A DNA stretch of 64,000 bases from Enoplolaimus lenunculus (GCA_030248215.1 JASANG010003755.1:124001-188000); one strand, 5' to 3'; positions 24,701 to 37,232 are shown, counted from the stretch's first letter. Translations and numbers: made by a program. The notes: generated by a model not told the origin, from the letters alone.

Positions 24701-27700
24701 ATTGAGCGACGAGCTTTATTATGAAATACAGTATTGGATGCACGAAAAAGAAATACATGGTAAGGCGCAATAATTAACAGATTTTGCGGTTAAGTGGGTG
24801 TATCAATGAATACAAATGCAAAAGGAAACCGCTAGTCGGGAATATGAAACGTGATCCAGAACCGCAAATGCGAATTGCTCGATTCGACTTTTCCTAATCG
24901 ATGCTGAACGGACAAATTTTAACGAATCAGAATGTTTGTTATCGCCATGTTTGGAAGTTATTTGCAGTTTCATTTGTTTTTCTTTGCTTATCTTAAATCT
25001 TGCACAATGTCGCTATAGTTTCATGTGTAATGTTTTAACATAAGTACCTTAAATTACAGAATATATCGAAAGTGAAAAGATTCGTCGGTTGGAGCTTGAA
25101 CGCACTGCGCGTGAACATGGTTTGTTCAACACGTGTGAATGCTGTTTTGATGATGAATGTTTGTTGGAAGATATGATTATGTGTTACGATGGTACTCATG
25201 AATATTGTTCAAATTGTGTTATTCAGCAAGCCCGAACTGCGATTGAAATGAGTGAGTAATACTGAAGTTGGAAGGATGATGCTTTACTTTTTAGCGATTT
25301 TATTGTTATTTGAGAATGAAAACGCGTCAAAAAATTTGATTTCTGTCGCCCTACGGCGTCGTACGACAAGTACAGCGTCAATTTTACAAAAAAACTAGCA
25401 TTGTTTCGAACAGGTGTTCATTATTTGTTTGCATTTTTGCAGTGCGTTCATTCGGCCAATTGAGTAATCTTTTGAATAGCATAGCCCTCGCATGTTTGTT
25501 TCTAGCAACGAATTTAAAAGCAAGCCAAATTTCTAGACACAAAGAAATCGTGTAATGAACTACATTGTTCTTATCTTTATTTTTTGGTTTTCAATATTAT
25601 TTCGAACTTGAAGTGATTTTCAAGTGGAGAGTTGAATATGGCGAATTTACTCAGCGGGGACATGACCTTGGCCATGTTGAAGAACGTTTCTTTACGACCT
25701 CGTTGCAGATGGTGAAATTTCCGAAAATAGGAATGCTTTTTCAAGTGACTTTGTCGTAGCAGTGTTAACATCGGACTGATCAGAGCATGTATTTAACACA
25801 ATATCAGTAACATACTATATTAAGTATGCTTGGATCTTGTATATTATTGCAGGACAACATAATGTTTTGTGTTTGTCAAGTAGTTGCGAGTCATACTATC
25901 CAGATGCTTGTCTGAGGACACTGCTTAGTGAGAAAGAAATTGATGATCTCTTGTGTATTCGTGCAAATATTGAATTGTCTGAAGTAAAAACATTATAATT
26001 ATTTATGAGGTTTGGTCGTTGTGAGATATTTGTATAAAGTCGGAATATGTACGTGTGTGTTAAACATAGATCAAGGAGACTGTCACCAGAGTTAAAAAAA
26101 GTAATTGCGTCCACTAAACGGTTGGTATGGTTTGCAGCAACAAGTCTTAACTTTTACAGGAATAACTAAAATAAACGTTTTGTATTCAAATTTGCAACTT
26201 AGAGCCGTGGCATTGCGGTTCAATAATGCATGCATCCTCAAAACTGCGCATAGTTGATTTCAAAATAAGGAATGTTTTGTTAGTAGTGTTTCCATCGATT
26301 AATACATGTTTAAACTTACTATTGGTTAATGACAGAAAACGATAATATATTTTGTTTTAGGCAGAATTGGAGAACCTAGAAGAATGCGAATTCTGTGATT
26401 TTAAGGTTATCATGCCAAATCATGAGGACAAAGTCGTCAAATGCCTTAACCCAGCGTGTATGAAAGAAACTTGTCGGTACGACACATAATTATAGCCTAT
26501 TTTACTTTAACCCTCCTCTGGATGCTAATTGCTGCATGCTAAGTTTTGCTAAGCATTGGTTCGTACGATGGTGCTACAAGAAAATGCAGAATTATGTACA
26601 ACAGAAATCGTTTCAATTTTCTAAACAACGACAACAAACTTTGAATTACTGTTGTACCTAAAAGATGCGAAACCAATTTCAGTCATCAATTCACATCGGT
26701 AGATTTAAATACTGACAACGAATATATTTCTCAAAAAGGTTGGTACCTCTTAAAGAATACATTTAGAGAGCTTTTCAACAATTAGGAATCCTTTTATCTA
26801 CAACGGTAACAGATCAAGCAGGCGATTAGAGTATTGTGCAATAGCAGCGCTTATTTTGATTGCAGAAATTGCCGCAAACCGTGCCATATTCCATTGTCTT
26901 GTGATGAAGCTGTTTCTGAAGCGTCCATAACCGCGTTGCGTAAATTTGTTGAAGAAAAAATGGCAGAGGCAATGATTAGATCATGTCCTAAATGTTCAAA
27001 TAGGTATGTTTGCGCAAGACTGGAAACAGGTTCCTAGCTGTAACGCAAAATCAGCAGTGAAATATTAATGAGAGTCTATGGCCGGTTTGAGTGTTGTGCC
27101 ATGGGGTTCCATTTTATACTAGACTAATTACGGCGTTACCTGGCATTTTTATGTTTTTACACTAAAATTTCGCTTTTGGAAATTTAGGATAGTAAAAGTG
27201 GACGGATGCAACAAAATGACGTGTTCGTGCGGTTGCTTCATGTGCTACGTGTGCCGCGAACAACTCGATGCCAAGGATCCGTATAGTCACTTTCGAGAAG
27301 AGTAAGGGGCTCTACTTGTCAAGCGGCGCCATAAAGAATCGACTTATGCTGACGCGCCGTCCGTCACCGCGCGTATCGTTCGCGAGTAATTCCCATACCA
27401 GACAGTTGGTTGGTAACGATATAGAACATGGGTCGAATATAAACATTTCAACACTTTAATTCCTTAGTCTTTAGAAGTGATAGTTGAGGAACGTTCGATT
27501 GAAATCGTAAACATACCATTTTCGCATCACTTAAAATTTCTCGTACCGTCCCTTAGTTTTAATTTTTACTGTTTAAATACGAAATACCTACCGTCGTTAG
27601 TCTAAATTCTTGTTTCATTGTTTAAGTCTGGCATCGTACTTCTTTTTCCAGATATATGCAGTTTGGTAAAAAGTGTCCCTTGCATACGACGGATGCGTTC

Positions 27701-27874
27701 GTTCATGATGACGTTGCTGTGCAAGCTGGATTTAACGCAAAAGAAGAGTATCTCAAGTTGCACCCGCATTTACGTGAACATCAGGCAGCTCAAAATTTAG
27801 ATGTCAAAAGCTTGGCCGGTGTCCCAACCGAGAAAACTACTGGCGGCCAAAAGCCAGTTTTCGTCAGTGCTTAA
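18702..27874 (+). CDS. RNF216/TRIAD3-like RBR E3 ubiquitin ligase, forward paralogue
   Basis: RBR-type ubiquitin ligase that would accept ubiquitin from an E2 on a RING2 cysteine. Twelve exons: 18702-18862, 19505-19886, 20984-21080, 23579-23774, 24308-24429, 24622-24759, 25060-25251, 25853-25983, 26361-26476, 26866-27003, 27188-27301, 27652-27874. Total 2010 nt, in frame, 669 residues. Start chosen at MQRNFEELL; upstream in-frame codons lack an ATG. Exons 4-6 encode a helical region (QALDYLKHEFNIV) matching the segment before RING1 in RNF216. RING1 is near residues 391-418 (TCECCFDDECLLEDMIMC), the IBR near 480-530 (CLNPACMKETCRNC), and RING2 near 550-585 (GCNKMTCSCGCFMCYVC, probable catalytic Cys570). 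The C-terminal tail is unlike vertebrate RNF216. Intron phases and five exon lengths match the reverse paralogue head-to-head at 9.2-15.0 kb, so the pair arose by inverted duplication. Confidence 0.93.
18985..19294. mobile_element. truncated GATGCC-type MITE in intron 1 of the forward RNF216-like gene
   Basis: Shares TTTTGAAATTTTGCCGATGC and ATTAATCGGCACATCC with the intact copy at 18055-18471, but lacks its outer left terminus and is more diverged. No target-site duplication can be seen. Confidence 0.65.
19942..20450. mobile_element. nested MITE fragments in intron 2 of the forward RNF216-like gene
   Basis: Three partial elements abut. 19942-20201 starts CAGGGTGCAATTAG and is the left part of a copy-2-type hAT MITE. 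20202-20335 starts TAGGGATGTGTCGATACC and is the left part of the GATGCC-type MITE. 20336-20450 starts AGGGTTGTGCTATACTTTTG and is CpG-rich with repeated CGTACGG, like the element at 61.3 kb. Each lacks its right end, which suggests successive insertions and deletions at one spot. Confidence 0.65.
21853..22509. mobile_element. PIF/Harbinger-like MITE with TAA target duplication (657 bp)
   Basis: The terminal inverted repeats match exactly over the outer 28 bp or so, beginning AGCCCTATTCACACGTGCAA. The element is flanked by TAA on both sides (21850-21852 and 22510-22512), typical of PIF/Harbinger. The interior repeats CTTGCAGCTGCAAG-like palindromes and has no coding capacity. A lone end is at about 42328-42345 and a diverged copy at 42788-43231. 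Confidence 0.85.
22816..22930. repeat. dispersed repeat with GTCCGTCCGTCTGTC motif
   Basis: Contains AGCTCTGAGTTTGGCGAAGC followed by GTCCGTCCGTCTGTCTATCC. The same order of motifs, inverted, occurs at 46020-46140 (GGACGGACAGACGGACGGAC then CTCAGAGCTTTGCTCG). The two are remnants of one dispersed family whose full extent is not visible here. Confidence 0.6.
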
Positions 27875-28012
27875 TATTGTCATCCATTGTATACTTTTAT
27901 TCTGTGAATGAGTAATTTGATTACTTTGTGTGTGGTACGCAAATTTACAACCGTTGTTATGGTCAAAAACTAAATTTTCTACATAGTATGATATTTACAA
28001 GAAACTTTTTGA

Positions 28013-28018
28013 AATAAA
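28013..28018 (+). promoter_or_regulatory. polyadenylation signal of the forward RNF216-like gene
   Basis: AATAAA 139 bp beyond the stop codon, the first canonical hexamer downstream. It fits a short 3' UTR. Confidence 0.7.
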
Positions 28019-28302
28019 ACTCGCCAATTAGAGTATCCAAAATTTCTAAGAAACATTTCACTGCCGAAATTATTGCTGGATGATTTTCTGCCGCAACAGG
28101 GAGTAGAAGTGCAGGTTGTTTTAAGTAGTAATTATATTATCAGAATATATGGCGCAACAGTGTTATGTTTAAACAGTGGATCAACACTCAAAATAAAACA
28201 TCCGGTTTTCCATGATTGAAACAAACATGGTTTTTACTGAATTCCGAAACAGATAGCCGTTTTTAAAGCGTGGTGTTTTACACTCTATGTGTTTTATATT
28301 TT

Positions 28303-28434
28303 TGGCCAATGTATAGGTCAGGACTGTAACACCTAAGTCTAAGCTATGTCTAAGTTAAACAGTTAGTCTAAGTTTAAGCGGACTATATTACAGCTGCGCA
28401 TGAAAACGTTCCGGCCCTGTTCTATACATAGGTC
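28303..28434. mobile_element. small inverted-repeat element with TCTAAG core
   Basis: The left end GGCCAATGTATAGGTCAGGA pairs imperfectly with the inverted right end GGACCTATGTATAGAACAGG. The middle carries CCTAAGTCTAAGC repeats. It is related by its ends to the elements at 10.3 and 59.5 kb and to a solo end at 8.68 kb. Confidence 0.6.
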
Positions 28435-30130
28435 CATGAGCCCATATTTTTAATTGGCTGTGCTTGTTTTGCATAGCGCTGGTTAGAAAATGGCGTGTTA
28501 AACACACTTCATTATTTTAGTTTTTACTGTCTTAATAAAATGTTGAAGTTTATTAATGTTACAGTAATATTATAACGAAATAGGAAATAGTCGTAGGTCT
28601 ACCTTCTGTTCCGGCGGAAAATTGACGACCTGCAGTTTTGAAAATTTTATTGTTTGGTGCGTTTGGCCTTATTTGTACAATTTTAAAGAAAGAAACTGTC
28701 AATTTTGTAAAAAAAAAGCGCAAAACCAAAATTTTTGACACTTCACGTTGCTAAAATTAGCAAAGTGACAGTGTGTAACACAGGGTTGGGTAGCGGAAAA
28801 ACCGTCGAAAAAACGTTTTTAGGTGGAAAAAACGGGAGAACTTATAATGCCACGAAATCAGAGTGGGAAGTCAGTAAGGATTTTTTGCCGACCCACGCAA
28901 ACAAAAATTTACTCAGTCCTGTGGAGCTAAAAAGTATGCTATAAATGGTTTTGTAATTAAACCAAAATTCCAGTTGCTTCTCTATGCCATTCCTATATTT
29001 GAAATTTTTCTGTCTCTGATGCAAAATTTATTGCAGATACCTATGCAGCGTTAAGTTCAGAACCCAAGTTCTTATTAATTTTATTTTTTGTAAATATACC
29101 AACAAAACTACAAATCTGCTTGCAGATATTTTTCCGGACTCAATCCAACAGGTTTGTGTCCACCTTAGCTGGCACATGCACCATTTTAGGTATAACAGCG
29201 CTGTAGTGTGCAGCTGTACCAAGTTTATCACGTACTATCAAATGGTGACACTTAAAATAGTAATTTAATCCTTCTAATGACATTTTTTCAAAAGACATCA
29301 TTAACCAACGTTTTTGGGCTTTCGAAAGCATCAGTACTTGATTTTTAATTTTTAAGTTTTTCTAAAAAAACCAAAACGGTTTTTCCGGCCGATTCAATTT
29401 TTCCGGAAAAACAACAATGAAACATGTACTGAAAACAAGTTATTTGACTGAAAGCCAAATATGTGGTCACTGCGAGCTAACTCAAAGATAATTTTGAAAA
29501 TTGCTTAACGGTTAGCTATATTTAAGTTAATTTAAACGTAAATCATCAAGGTTGCAAGAAGGCGTCTAGCCAAAATTTTTAATTGGAAGGCTATAGATAA
29601 TGGATTAGAGGTATGCTAAAACCCCAAACTACCCTCTGGCTTTGTTCTGTTACCGAAATCTTAACTGTAACCGCGATGTATTATTTTATTAGTTTCTAAA
29701 TATTTATTAGCGCAACTCTAACTTTTCCTCGAAGTTTAAAATGCTGGTATGAGAGCAATATTTCTGAACTAGTTCATTATTCATTTATACTCACGTAAAA
29801 ATTGTATTGTCACAAGTCGAATGGCATCTGGTATGTAAACTAGCAATTTAATATACTAGTTTAATTCTTTCGCTCATAAGAATTATTATTTAACATCCGC
29901 TTTTTTGCCAGATATTCGAGCACAGAGAGTCAAGTATAAAGCATGAGGTTGTATACTTACCATTCGCTGTTATGATTCTTATGTTATACTGGAAAACTTC
30001 AGTACCAATTGAGCAGTGTATATTTCGGTCTATTTGCTTGATTAACCTTGCATTTAAGACTAGTACCAATAACATAAGATTCTGGTGGTTTTGCATGATA
30101 AAGATTCAAAATGAAGTTTATTCCTTCCAG

Positions 30131-30298
30131 GTCTCAAAACAGTCCTTGGTGCGGTCTGCAGTAAGTGAAGCTGCGAGTAATGGTTTAAGACGGCCGAAAC
30201 TGCAGTCGTATTCTCGGCGCAGTAGGTGTCAAGGTGCCGTTGAACCCAAAATTACCGAAGCAGAGCCACTGATTGGCCGCACGAATGTGCTAACATAG
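30131..30298 (+). CDS. possible orphan terminal exon, unknown protein
   Basis: An open stretch follows a good acceptor (TTCCTTCCAG) and runs 55 residues to a stop. It is rich in Ser/Arg and ends TEAEPLIGRTNVLT, where EAEPLI fits an acidic dileucine sorting motif. Composition is more protein-like than its surroundings. I found no upstream exon joining it in phase and I do not recognise it. It could be an alternative last exon, a relic, or chance. Confidence 0.25.
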   Translation, partial: VSKQSLVRSAVSEAASNGLRRPKLQSYSRRSRCQGAVEPKITEAEPLIGRTNVLT

Positions 30299-30705
30299 CA
30301 CATAACCAATCTTTTTTAATTATTTTATCATGCAAACCCATTTGCTAAAATATAAATTTAAACAGTGATATTCGAAACCTGACCTGAGTGAATGTAACGC
30401 TTAAACTTTGCAGAAGTAGCACTCAGTTTTCCTAAAATCCTCGAATTAAAAACGAGCGAAAAGATGATGATATTTCTAAAGTTTTAGAACGAAACATTTA
30501 CGCATTTTTTGAAGTGTTTCACAGCATCGCTGACGATTTGAAAAGTTTGTGCTTTCAAAAATACATTATACCTTTTTTAATGTGGTCCTATACGAGATTC
30601 TACGCTAAAGCTGCTGACTAATGTTCACAAATTTATTCTTCTATGTACCTATGCTGAAACCGGCAGTTACATTTAGGGCCAAAACACTACGTTTACGCTA
30701 TTTCG

Positions 30706-30787
30706 AAGCCTCAGCCTAAGCGTTGAAAAAGTGGGCTACCAAGCCTAAGCCTCAGCATAAGCGTTGAAAAAGTGGGTTACCAAGCCT
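30706..30787. repeat. 41-bp tandem duplication with CCTAAGC repeats
   Basis: Two 41-bp units starting AAGCCTCAGC and containing GCGTTGAAAAAGTGGG differ at two positions by eye. They continue into AAGCCTAAGCCTAAGCC at 30783-30800, the degenerate TTAGGC-type motif found in several small elements of the window. Confidence 0.75.
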
Positions 30788-31111
30788 AAGCCTAAGCCAA
30801 CGCAAAAAATGCAGCCTAGAATCTAAGTGTGCTCTTCTACACACCCATTGGAAACAGGGACGGCCCGAAAAGTAACATGGGCCCTGAAAATAGTACTGAT
30901 GAATTTTGTTACACCATTGCGTCGAAAATTCTAGTTCAGAGTTTTGAATAAAAATCGTTCTTGTACATCTAAAACATATAACCTTTTGAAGACTGCCGCT
31001 AGCGAAAACAGAGTCACCGCCCGAAGGCGGTGACTATTATAACACAAATGGTAACTATTAGTGGTCGATATAACGGAAACGGATCTTGAAGTATAAAAGT
31101 TTCAAAGAAGT

Positions 31112-31117
31112 TTTATT
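31112..31117 (-). promoter_or_regulatory. polyadenylation signal of NAPE-PLD
   Basis: AATAAA on the minus strand, 79 bp beyond the NAPE-PLD stop codon. Confidence 0.65.
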
Positions 31118-31195
31118 TTTTGTCAACACAATTAAGGCTTGCAAATATTCACGAAAATAGCGGATGCACCGAAGTTTAGTAGTATATAATAAATA

Positions 31196-34100
31196 TTAAT
31201 CGTTGATTGGTTCGCCACTTGGATTTAAATATACTGTCTGTCCAATGTTCACTGTAACAAATTCATTGATTTTTAATTTAGCGTTCTTCGCCTCTTCTTT
31301 TAGCAACTCTCGTGGTTCTGACCACGCCTAAAACGATATTTATAGTCATAGAATATCAACCCAAAACTTTAATGATTAAAAGTTAACTTGAGCCATTGTA
31401 CTTTAGTATCCACATAACAATACGTATATACTTTGCTAAATTTCGTCATCTTGTAAAAAATACAATGACGTTTATATGTACTCTGGTTCGCGAAACGTAT
31501 TTGGCCTTTTAAGCAATAGCTTCTTCACCTCCCATACTATTACAAAATAATAATGTTATGCTTTAGTTTTGTAACCGCTTGCGGCTAAGCGTAATTTCAG
31601 CGCAAATTTGTGCAAATATTTTACTCATATTTGGACTCACTCGACACAGAGTCGTCGAAGTATTTTCATCATTCAGTCTTAGTTTCTTCGCTTAGATTAA
31701 CGTTTGCCATTATATTCATCAATAACTGTTATGCTGAATGATGTATCGAAACTGTATATGCTAGAAATTACAGTTTTGAATGGGAAATTGCAAGGACTGT
31801 TGTTATTTGTAAATTATTTACCTCACTTGATCCCATTCTGAACGTGCCCCAATGGACCCCAATTGAAAAACGGGATTGCACGTTGTTGTGTATTTTGATA
31901 GCGTCGGCAGGGTCAACGTGTTGTTGGCACATGAAGTGTCTTAAAAAATTTTTATGTACTCTAATAAATATATTTGGATCGATCATTTGTACACTTCCCA
32001 TACCAACAAGTTTAACCCTCTAACAATAAATGTTTCGAACAATTTCTTCCAAAATCAATCAGAATACCTACGACTGCATACTTTGACAAAATTTGATAGC
32101 TCTAATTGGATTACGCAATGTTATCTCTTGAAAATTCAGCCAACCTTGGTTTGTAACAGCCAATCGGAATTGCAGCGGCTGTGAACGGACCGTACTGTTG
32201 GCCAATTTCTTCAAAAGGCAACGGTGAATAGCCAGTATCGCCAGCGAAATAGAACGAAGAAAATGGGCCTTTACATGCCCAACCACTCCACAACGTCTAC
32301 AATATTCTGCCCAAATCGATAACTATTGTATAGATACAAAAAATGAATATTAAAGCGTGTATATGTACTTTGAATTTATCAGTTGTAAAATTGTTATAGA
32401 AACTAGTACTGACTTGTTAAAACGTTTTAGAACTGGGACACAAAATAACCGAGTGAAAATAATAAATGACAAGCTTCTGCGTGTACCGAACGATTTTAAC
32501 AAAACGTATCGACGTTAACAACAATTTGTACCTGAATCAATATTCAAAAACATTCATACCTTATTTCTATCCAGAATTCCGCGATTACTCCAATGCTGTG
32601 CTGGGACGCATATAATCTTGAACGTTCGCTTAGACACATCATCAGCGTTTATCATAGCATCGGATGTATTCTTGTCAAACGACAACTCATCCCACCATGT
32701 CATTTCTGTTACGTTTCGAACGCCAATACTTGTGAACCACGAGCGATGTCCCATGGGAACACACCATTTTAGCTTCGTCCCAAAACGATTATTCAGGGAG
32801 CGAACAGAATTGAGATCAAGATGATCGTAATGAGCGTGACTGATTACAACTGCGTGAATCTAAAACAATCTAAAACCTGTGCCCATAATATTTTCAAATG
32901 AATATAGCATCTATTACTATTACCAGTTGTTAGAGATGTTTTCAAACTGACGAACACCTGTAACTACGAGGTGCAAAATTTAGCACAGACAAGGTGAGTC
33001 AAAAGCGAAAAATGTGTTAACTTCAAACGCCGTCATTCACTGGTTCAAAAACTACAATGTCTATCAGTAATTGGTGATAGATGCTTTGCTACACACATTT
33101 GACAATATGGGCACAGGTCCTCAAATTCAGTTACGTATAAACCCAAACATCAGAATGCTGGATTACGACTCTGTGGCCCTACACCGCACTTCTCTGTTTA
33201 TGCCAATTCGTTATTATTAAAATAAGTTACGCACTTTAAGTTATATTTGAGTGATCAAGTTCTGTATTGAAAATATAATTTGATACAGGAACAATTCGTG
33301 TACTCTAATTTGGGCTTACAGCTTTAATCCTTTCATGCATGAATTTTTGTAGTAAGCCAGAAACTTTTTTCTACAGACCAAGAATGTTATTTTGGTGTGT
33401 ATAGTTAGTATAACAAGGCTGATGCTGCAGACATTGCGCAAATAACAAATTATGCTACGTATCCAAATGGGCCCAATATGAGGGAGGCCGGTCACGACTA
33501 ATGTACATCAAAATTATGAAATAGGCAAACTTTTGGACTTACTCCTATTACTTCGGCTCATGTACCGTATGTTTTGGCACTACAAATGTCTGAACGCTGT
33601 ATAATGTTTATTAATAACAGAAATAGAGAAATAGTAATGATAGAATCGTATGACTCACATGTACATTCAAAGACGGATGGTATTAGATGCTTTCGAACAC
33701 AAATGAATGTCTTTCTCTTTATAAAATAATTACTTGCCAGTTTGATTCAACTAGCTTTCGCTGTATAACTTCAAGAAATACTGTATACATGTTGATTTGC
33801 AGTTTTTATCGCGAGCCAGAACAGCAAAAATTTCTAATTTTCTGCAACGTGAAAGCTCTAAACAAATTCAAAATTCAGCTCAACAACTATAATTATTCCA
33901 AAACCAAAGCATGTGTAAATTAAAGAAAACAATTATTTGTGGAAATCTGTGAAACAATTACGGTCGCCAGCAATACAAACTCGCACATTGCATTTTTCGC
34001 ATTTCGTTCGGACACGACCATTCAAACATCCTGCGCACATCCCACGACTGCATTTCTCTGGCCATTGATTTATGCAGGCATACCTGACATCGCTAACAGG

Positions 34101-37100
34101 TCGCTGAGCCGGAGCAGATTTTTTCGGACCAAAAAACTCTTCTGGCGTAACTCTGTCATTAGAAACATCCCGCTGCAATCTGCATACGAGTGCTCTTTTT
34201 AAGGACGCCCTCGGCGTCTTGTGGACCATCACTGCTTGAATTTTCTTGCGGCTGCGATTCACATCGAATCATACAGGCCGCCGCTTCAAGTATAAATGAA
34301 TATCATGGTAGAACGTGCTTTGCATCAGCTTGCAATTGCTTACAGTGTCTGCGGTAAAGAAGCCATGTGTTTGCCACTGCGCTACCAAATACCCAAAAAA
34401 CCACTCGCATATAAAACTTTTTGCTTCGGTAATTAATGCGATATAATTCTATGAGCTTAACACTAAGATCTACGCCCCCCATGCAAGTATTATACTTGAA
34501 AACTATAGCTGGGCACGGAATATCTGCTCGCCGGCACTCTTTCGCATGCCAATGAGAAATTTTACCAGCAGGTTCACACCCAATATAGTTACTGCACAAA
34601 TATACCGGCTTATTATCAAACCATTTTCCAACAATAACCCCACAATTAGCATCAATTGCAAATGAAGACGACACACGGCCCGCCTTTTTCAGCACATGAT
34701 AAGGACACCCCCGCATTCTAGCAGGGCTTATGGTTCCTACACATAACACATTTTGTTGCGTTAACTCCTGAAGAAGCTCAATCGAACTAAAGTAGTTATC
34801 GCAGTAAAGCCGACACCCACCCTGATTCATAAGCGGTTGCACCAAGTTTAACACTATATTACGACCAAGCCCGTAGTTTCGAAAACCAGGAGGAGATTCC
34901 ACTGATCGTTGATATGTCGAAAAGTCATGTCACACCTGATACACCGTGATCTCGAAAAAATGTTGAATCCGCACCAATGCGGTTTCTTCGGAACGTATTG
35001 CTTCAAACTTGATGCACCTTTATAAGGTATCATTTGTTCGTCTACGCATTGCCGTTCTTCGCACTGTACATTGTTGCATTTTTCTTTGAAATGATTCAGT
35101 AACGGCCGAACTTTAAAAAACCGGTCTCGCTTTCGGTGAGTTGCAATTGGAGCAAAGATGTTATCAACTACGTGAAAAAAATTGCTTGAGTTCCTCAAAC
35201 CGGTTAAGACTCATCGCGTCAGCAACAATCTCAATTCGCGTCATAGGTGACCAATACGACCGATAGGTTTTCAGACCTGTTTCACCCATAAACAAGAATA
35301 TACCGAGAGCGCCCTCATTTCCAAAAAGTTTGTATTTGTGCTTTTACCTGTGATTTCAACAGAATAATTATTTGTCTGCGTAACAATTTCATGAATCATG
35401 TCATCAGAAACAAACATAGCGAAATATTGCATTGGCGTTGGCAGTTCATCGACATCTTCCCATTGTGGATCCGAAAAAACCACATTAAAGTCCGGTATCT
35501 GTGGAAGATTAATGTTGCGCTTACGTCATCTAAAAGTATCATTCGCACGTCGATGGAGCATTTCGCGCTTGCGCTTCAGTGCAAGTTCGCCTACATCCTC
35601 ACTTTCTCAATGTCTGCGTCAGAATTGCTGGTTTCAGACGCATTCGTCGACTTGCTGACGGTAACTTCAAATGAAAATTGTTCATCATTATTACCAGTTG
35701 TTACAGGAATGTCCAGCATTTCGTCTATTTCATCAGAATACTCGTCACTGTTCGAATTCACGTAATCCGAGTCACTATCTGATCCAGATGCTTCGGATTT
35801 TATGCCTTCAGGCACAACAGCATTAGCAATTCTATGAAATTTCATACTTAAAACCTTAAACAACGACATATACCTACTGGTCAGTCAGCTTTAGGTGCCA
35901 CGTCATAAAATTTGTGTTATCAGAGTAATTTGGACACAAAATTTTGAAGCATCCCACCTTGTGGTGCAATGATTCCCTCGAGAAAAGCGACTTATAATAA
36001 GTTAATTTGGTTTGTCTATATACCCTAGTTTTTTGTTTGGTTCCTGTGTGCTTTGATTGAATCACAGCAGCCTGCACAATATTTCTACCAGCTATGTAGT
36101 AAACTGGAGATACGTTCACTGACTGCGTACAACAATTGCTAGCTATGTGCTTTCGATTTGTTATGAAAGTTATAGAACATACCTGTCGCCAGTTGGGTCC
36201 ATTATGACAATTTAAGCGGGATGTTATATTAAAGCTACAAAGAGACAATGTGTACTAATTTACTTCTGGTAACTCATCAACAGTACACGGTGGTGGTCTG
36301 TATCGCTGGGGGCCGGCAAATTGCAGCGGTGAACAACGCTCCGAAAATATAGGATCAGTGAGTACAGTCAACCCATCAATTTGTGCCACAACCGTTGCGT
36401 GTCCGATCCATGTCAATGCGACTCCAGGATTGGCCATTGAGGTTCCGGGTTTAGTAGTCGGTTCTGCTGACGGATTTGGATATCGGTGAACCGGAAGTTC
36501 TTCATCAAGCGTCTAGAACGATAAAGATTCAAGATTTCACAATGTTCAACCGTAGTCGCAGCACCGAATAATTGGTTGGCCAAGGTGGCTCCGGTGGATC
36601 CCTGATAACATGGGGATGTGAAAGTGGGAACTAGTGGAGAAAATTTTAACTCAAATTTTTAAGAAATAAAGTGAACAATTTTTGCCCTACATAAAATTTG
36701 TTTATAGGGAATTTAATGGGGGTGCAGTTTGTTGCAACGTCTTTCTCATACATACTGGGATACCTATAAAACCACCTTTTAAACTCGCTTGATGATCTTT
36801 CCACTCAGAGTCATTATTGCAACATTATTTGAATCCATTTCACAGTCAAGGTCGGCTAGTTATGTTATGTTCGAGTTTCCGAAAATAAACTCCCGCCGTA
36901 GGCTTAAGCTAAAAATCTTTATCAGTTTCATGGATAATTATTCATTGGCGGTGTTTAACTGTAAAACCATATTTTTAACGAATACACAACTGAAATATGA
37001 CATCATTAAACGAAATTAAAAGTAAACTAACCTCAACTTTTGGAGGCAATGACTGACTTGTATCGCGAAATAGCAACCATTTTATGGCTGCTGCAACACC

Positions 37101-37232
37101 AGGGAGGCCTTTGAAAGTGTCCCATGGATTTTCAAAACATCCTGACGAGGTAATTTTTGGGGCCGATAAATTACACTGTGACGGGTTCGGCGCCAACGTT
37201 TCTTTAATATTGATACTAATATCATCCGCCAT
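31196..37232 (-). CDS. NAPEPLD: N-acyl phosphatidylethanolamine-hydrolysing phospholipase D
   Basis: Metallo-beta-lactamase-fold zinc enzyme that releases N-acylethanolamines from N-acyl phosphatidylethanolamine at membranes. Exons in transcript order: 37232-37032, 36512-36264, 32859-32560, 32296-32145, 31939-31822, 31327-31196. Total 1152 nt, in frame, 383 residues against 393 in human. The N-terminus has [10 protein letters not shown] like the human NPWPTWKNPS. Exon 2 has [20 protein letters not shown]. All expected metal ligands are present: SHAHYDH (His158, His160, Asp162, His163), AQHW (His239), AGDTGY (Asp269) and HWGTF (His330). The other intact landmarks are WWDE and [11 protein letters not shown]. 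Every exon starts and ends on GT/AG sites with matched phase. Intron 2 (3.4 kb) is swollen by a piggyBac relic. Upstream sequence shows no clear promoter motif. Confidence 0.96.
33933..35869 (-). pseudogene. decayed piggyBac-family transposase in NAPE-PLD intron 2
   Basis: Minus-strand frames read in order: an acidic N-terminus (35869-35591, [18 protein letters not shown]), a PGBD domain start (35483-35271, [20 protein letters not shown]), [20 protein letters not shown] (35198-34854), the catalytic core (34902-34303, with [14 protein letters not shown] and [20 protein letters not shown]), and a Cys-rich C-terminal finger (34262-33933, [12 protein letters not shown]). Those motifs are typical of piggyBac DDD transposases. 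At least three frame breaks separate the pieces, so it is inactive. I could not locate terminal inverted repeats or the TTAA duplication. Same orientation as the host gene. Confidence 0.9.

Larger units (their letters stand above)
27875..31111. other. intergenic region between the RNF216-like and NAPE-PLD genes
   Basis: Convergent spacer. It holds the RNF216-like polyadenylation signal, one MITE (28303-28434), a possible degenerate element around 28.78-29.41 kb whose ends are marked by GCGGAAAAACCG and CGGTTTTTCCGG, one orphan exon-like frame at 30131, and a 41-bp tandem repeat at 30.7 kb. Nothing else is supportable. Confidence 0.55.
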
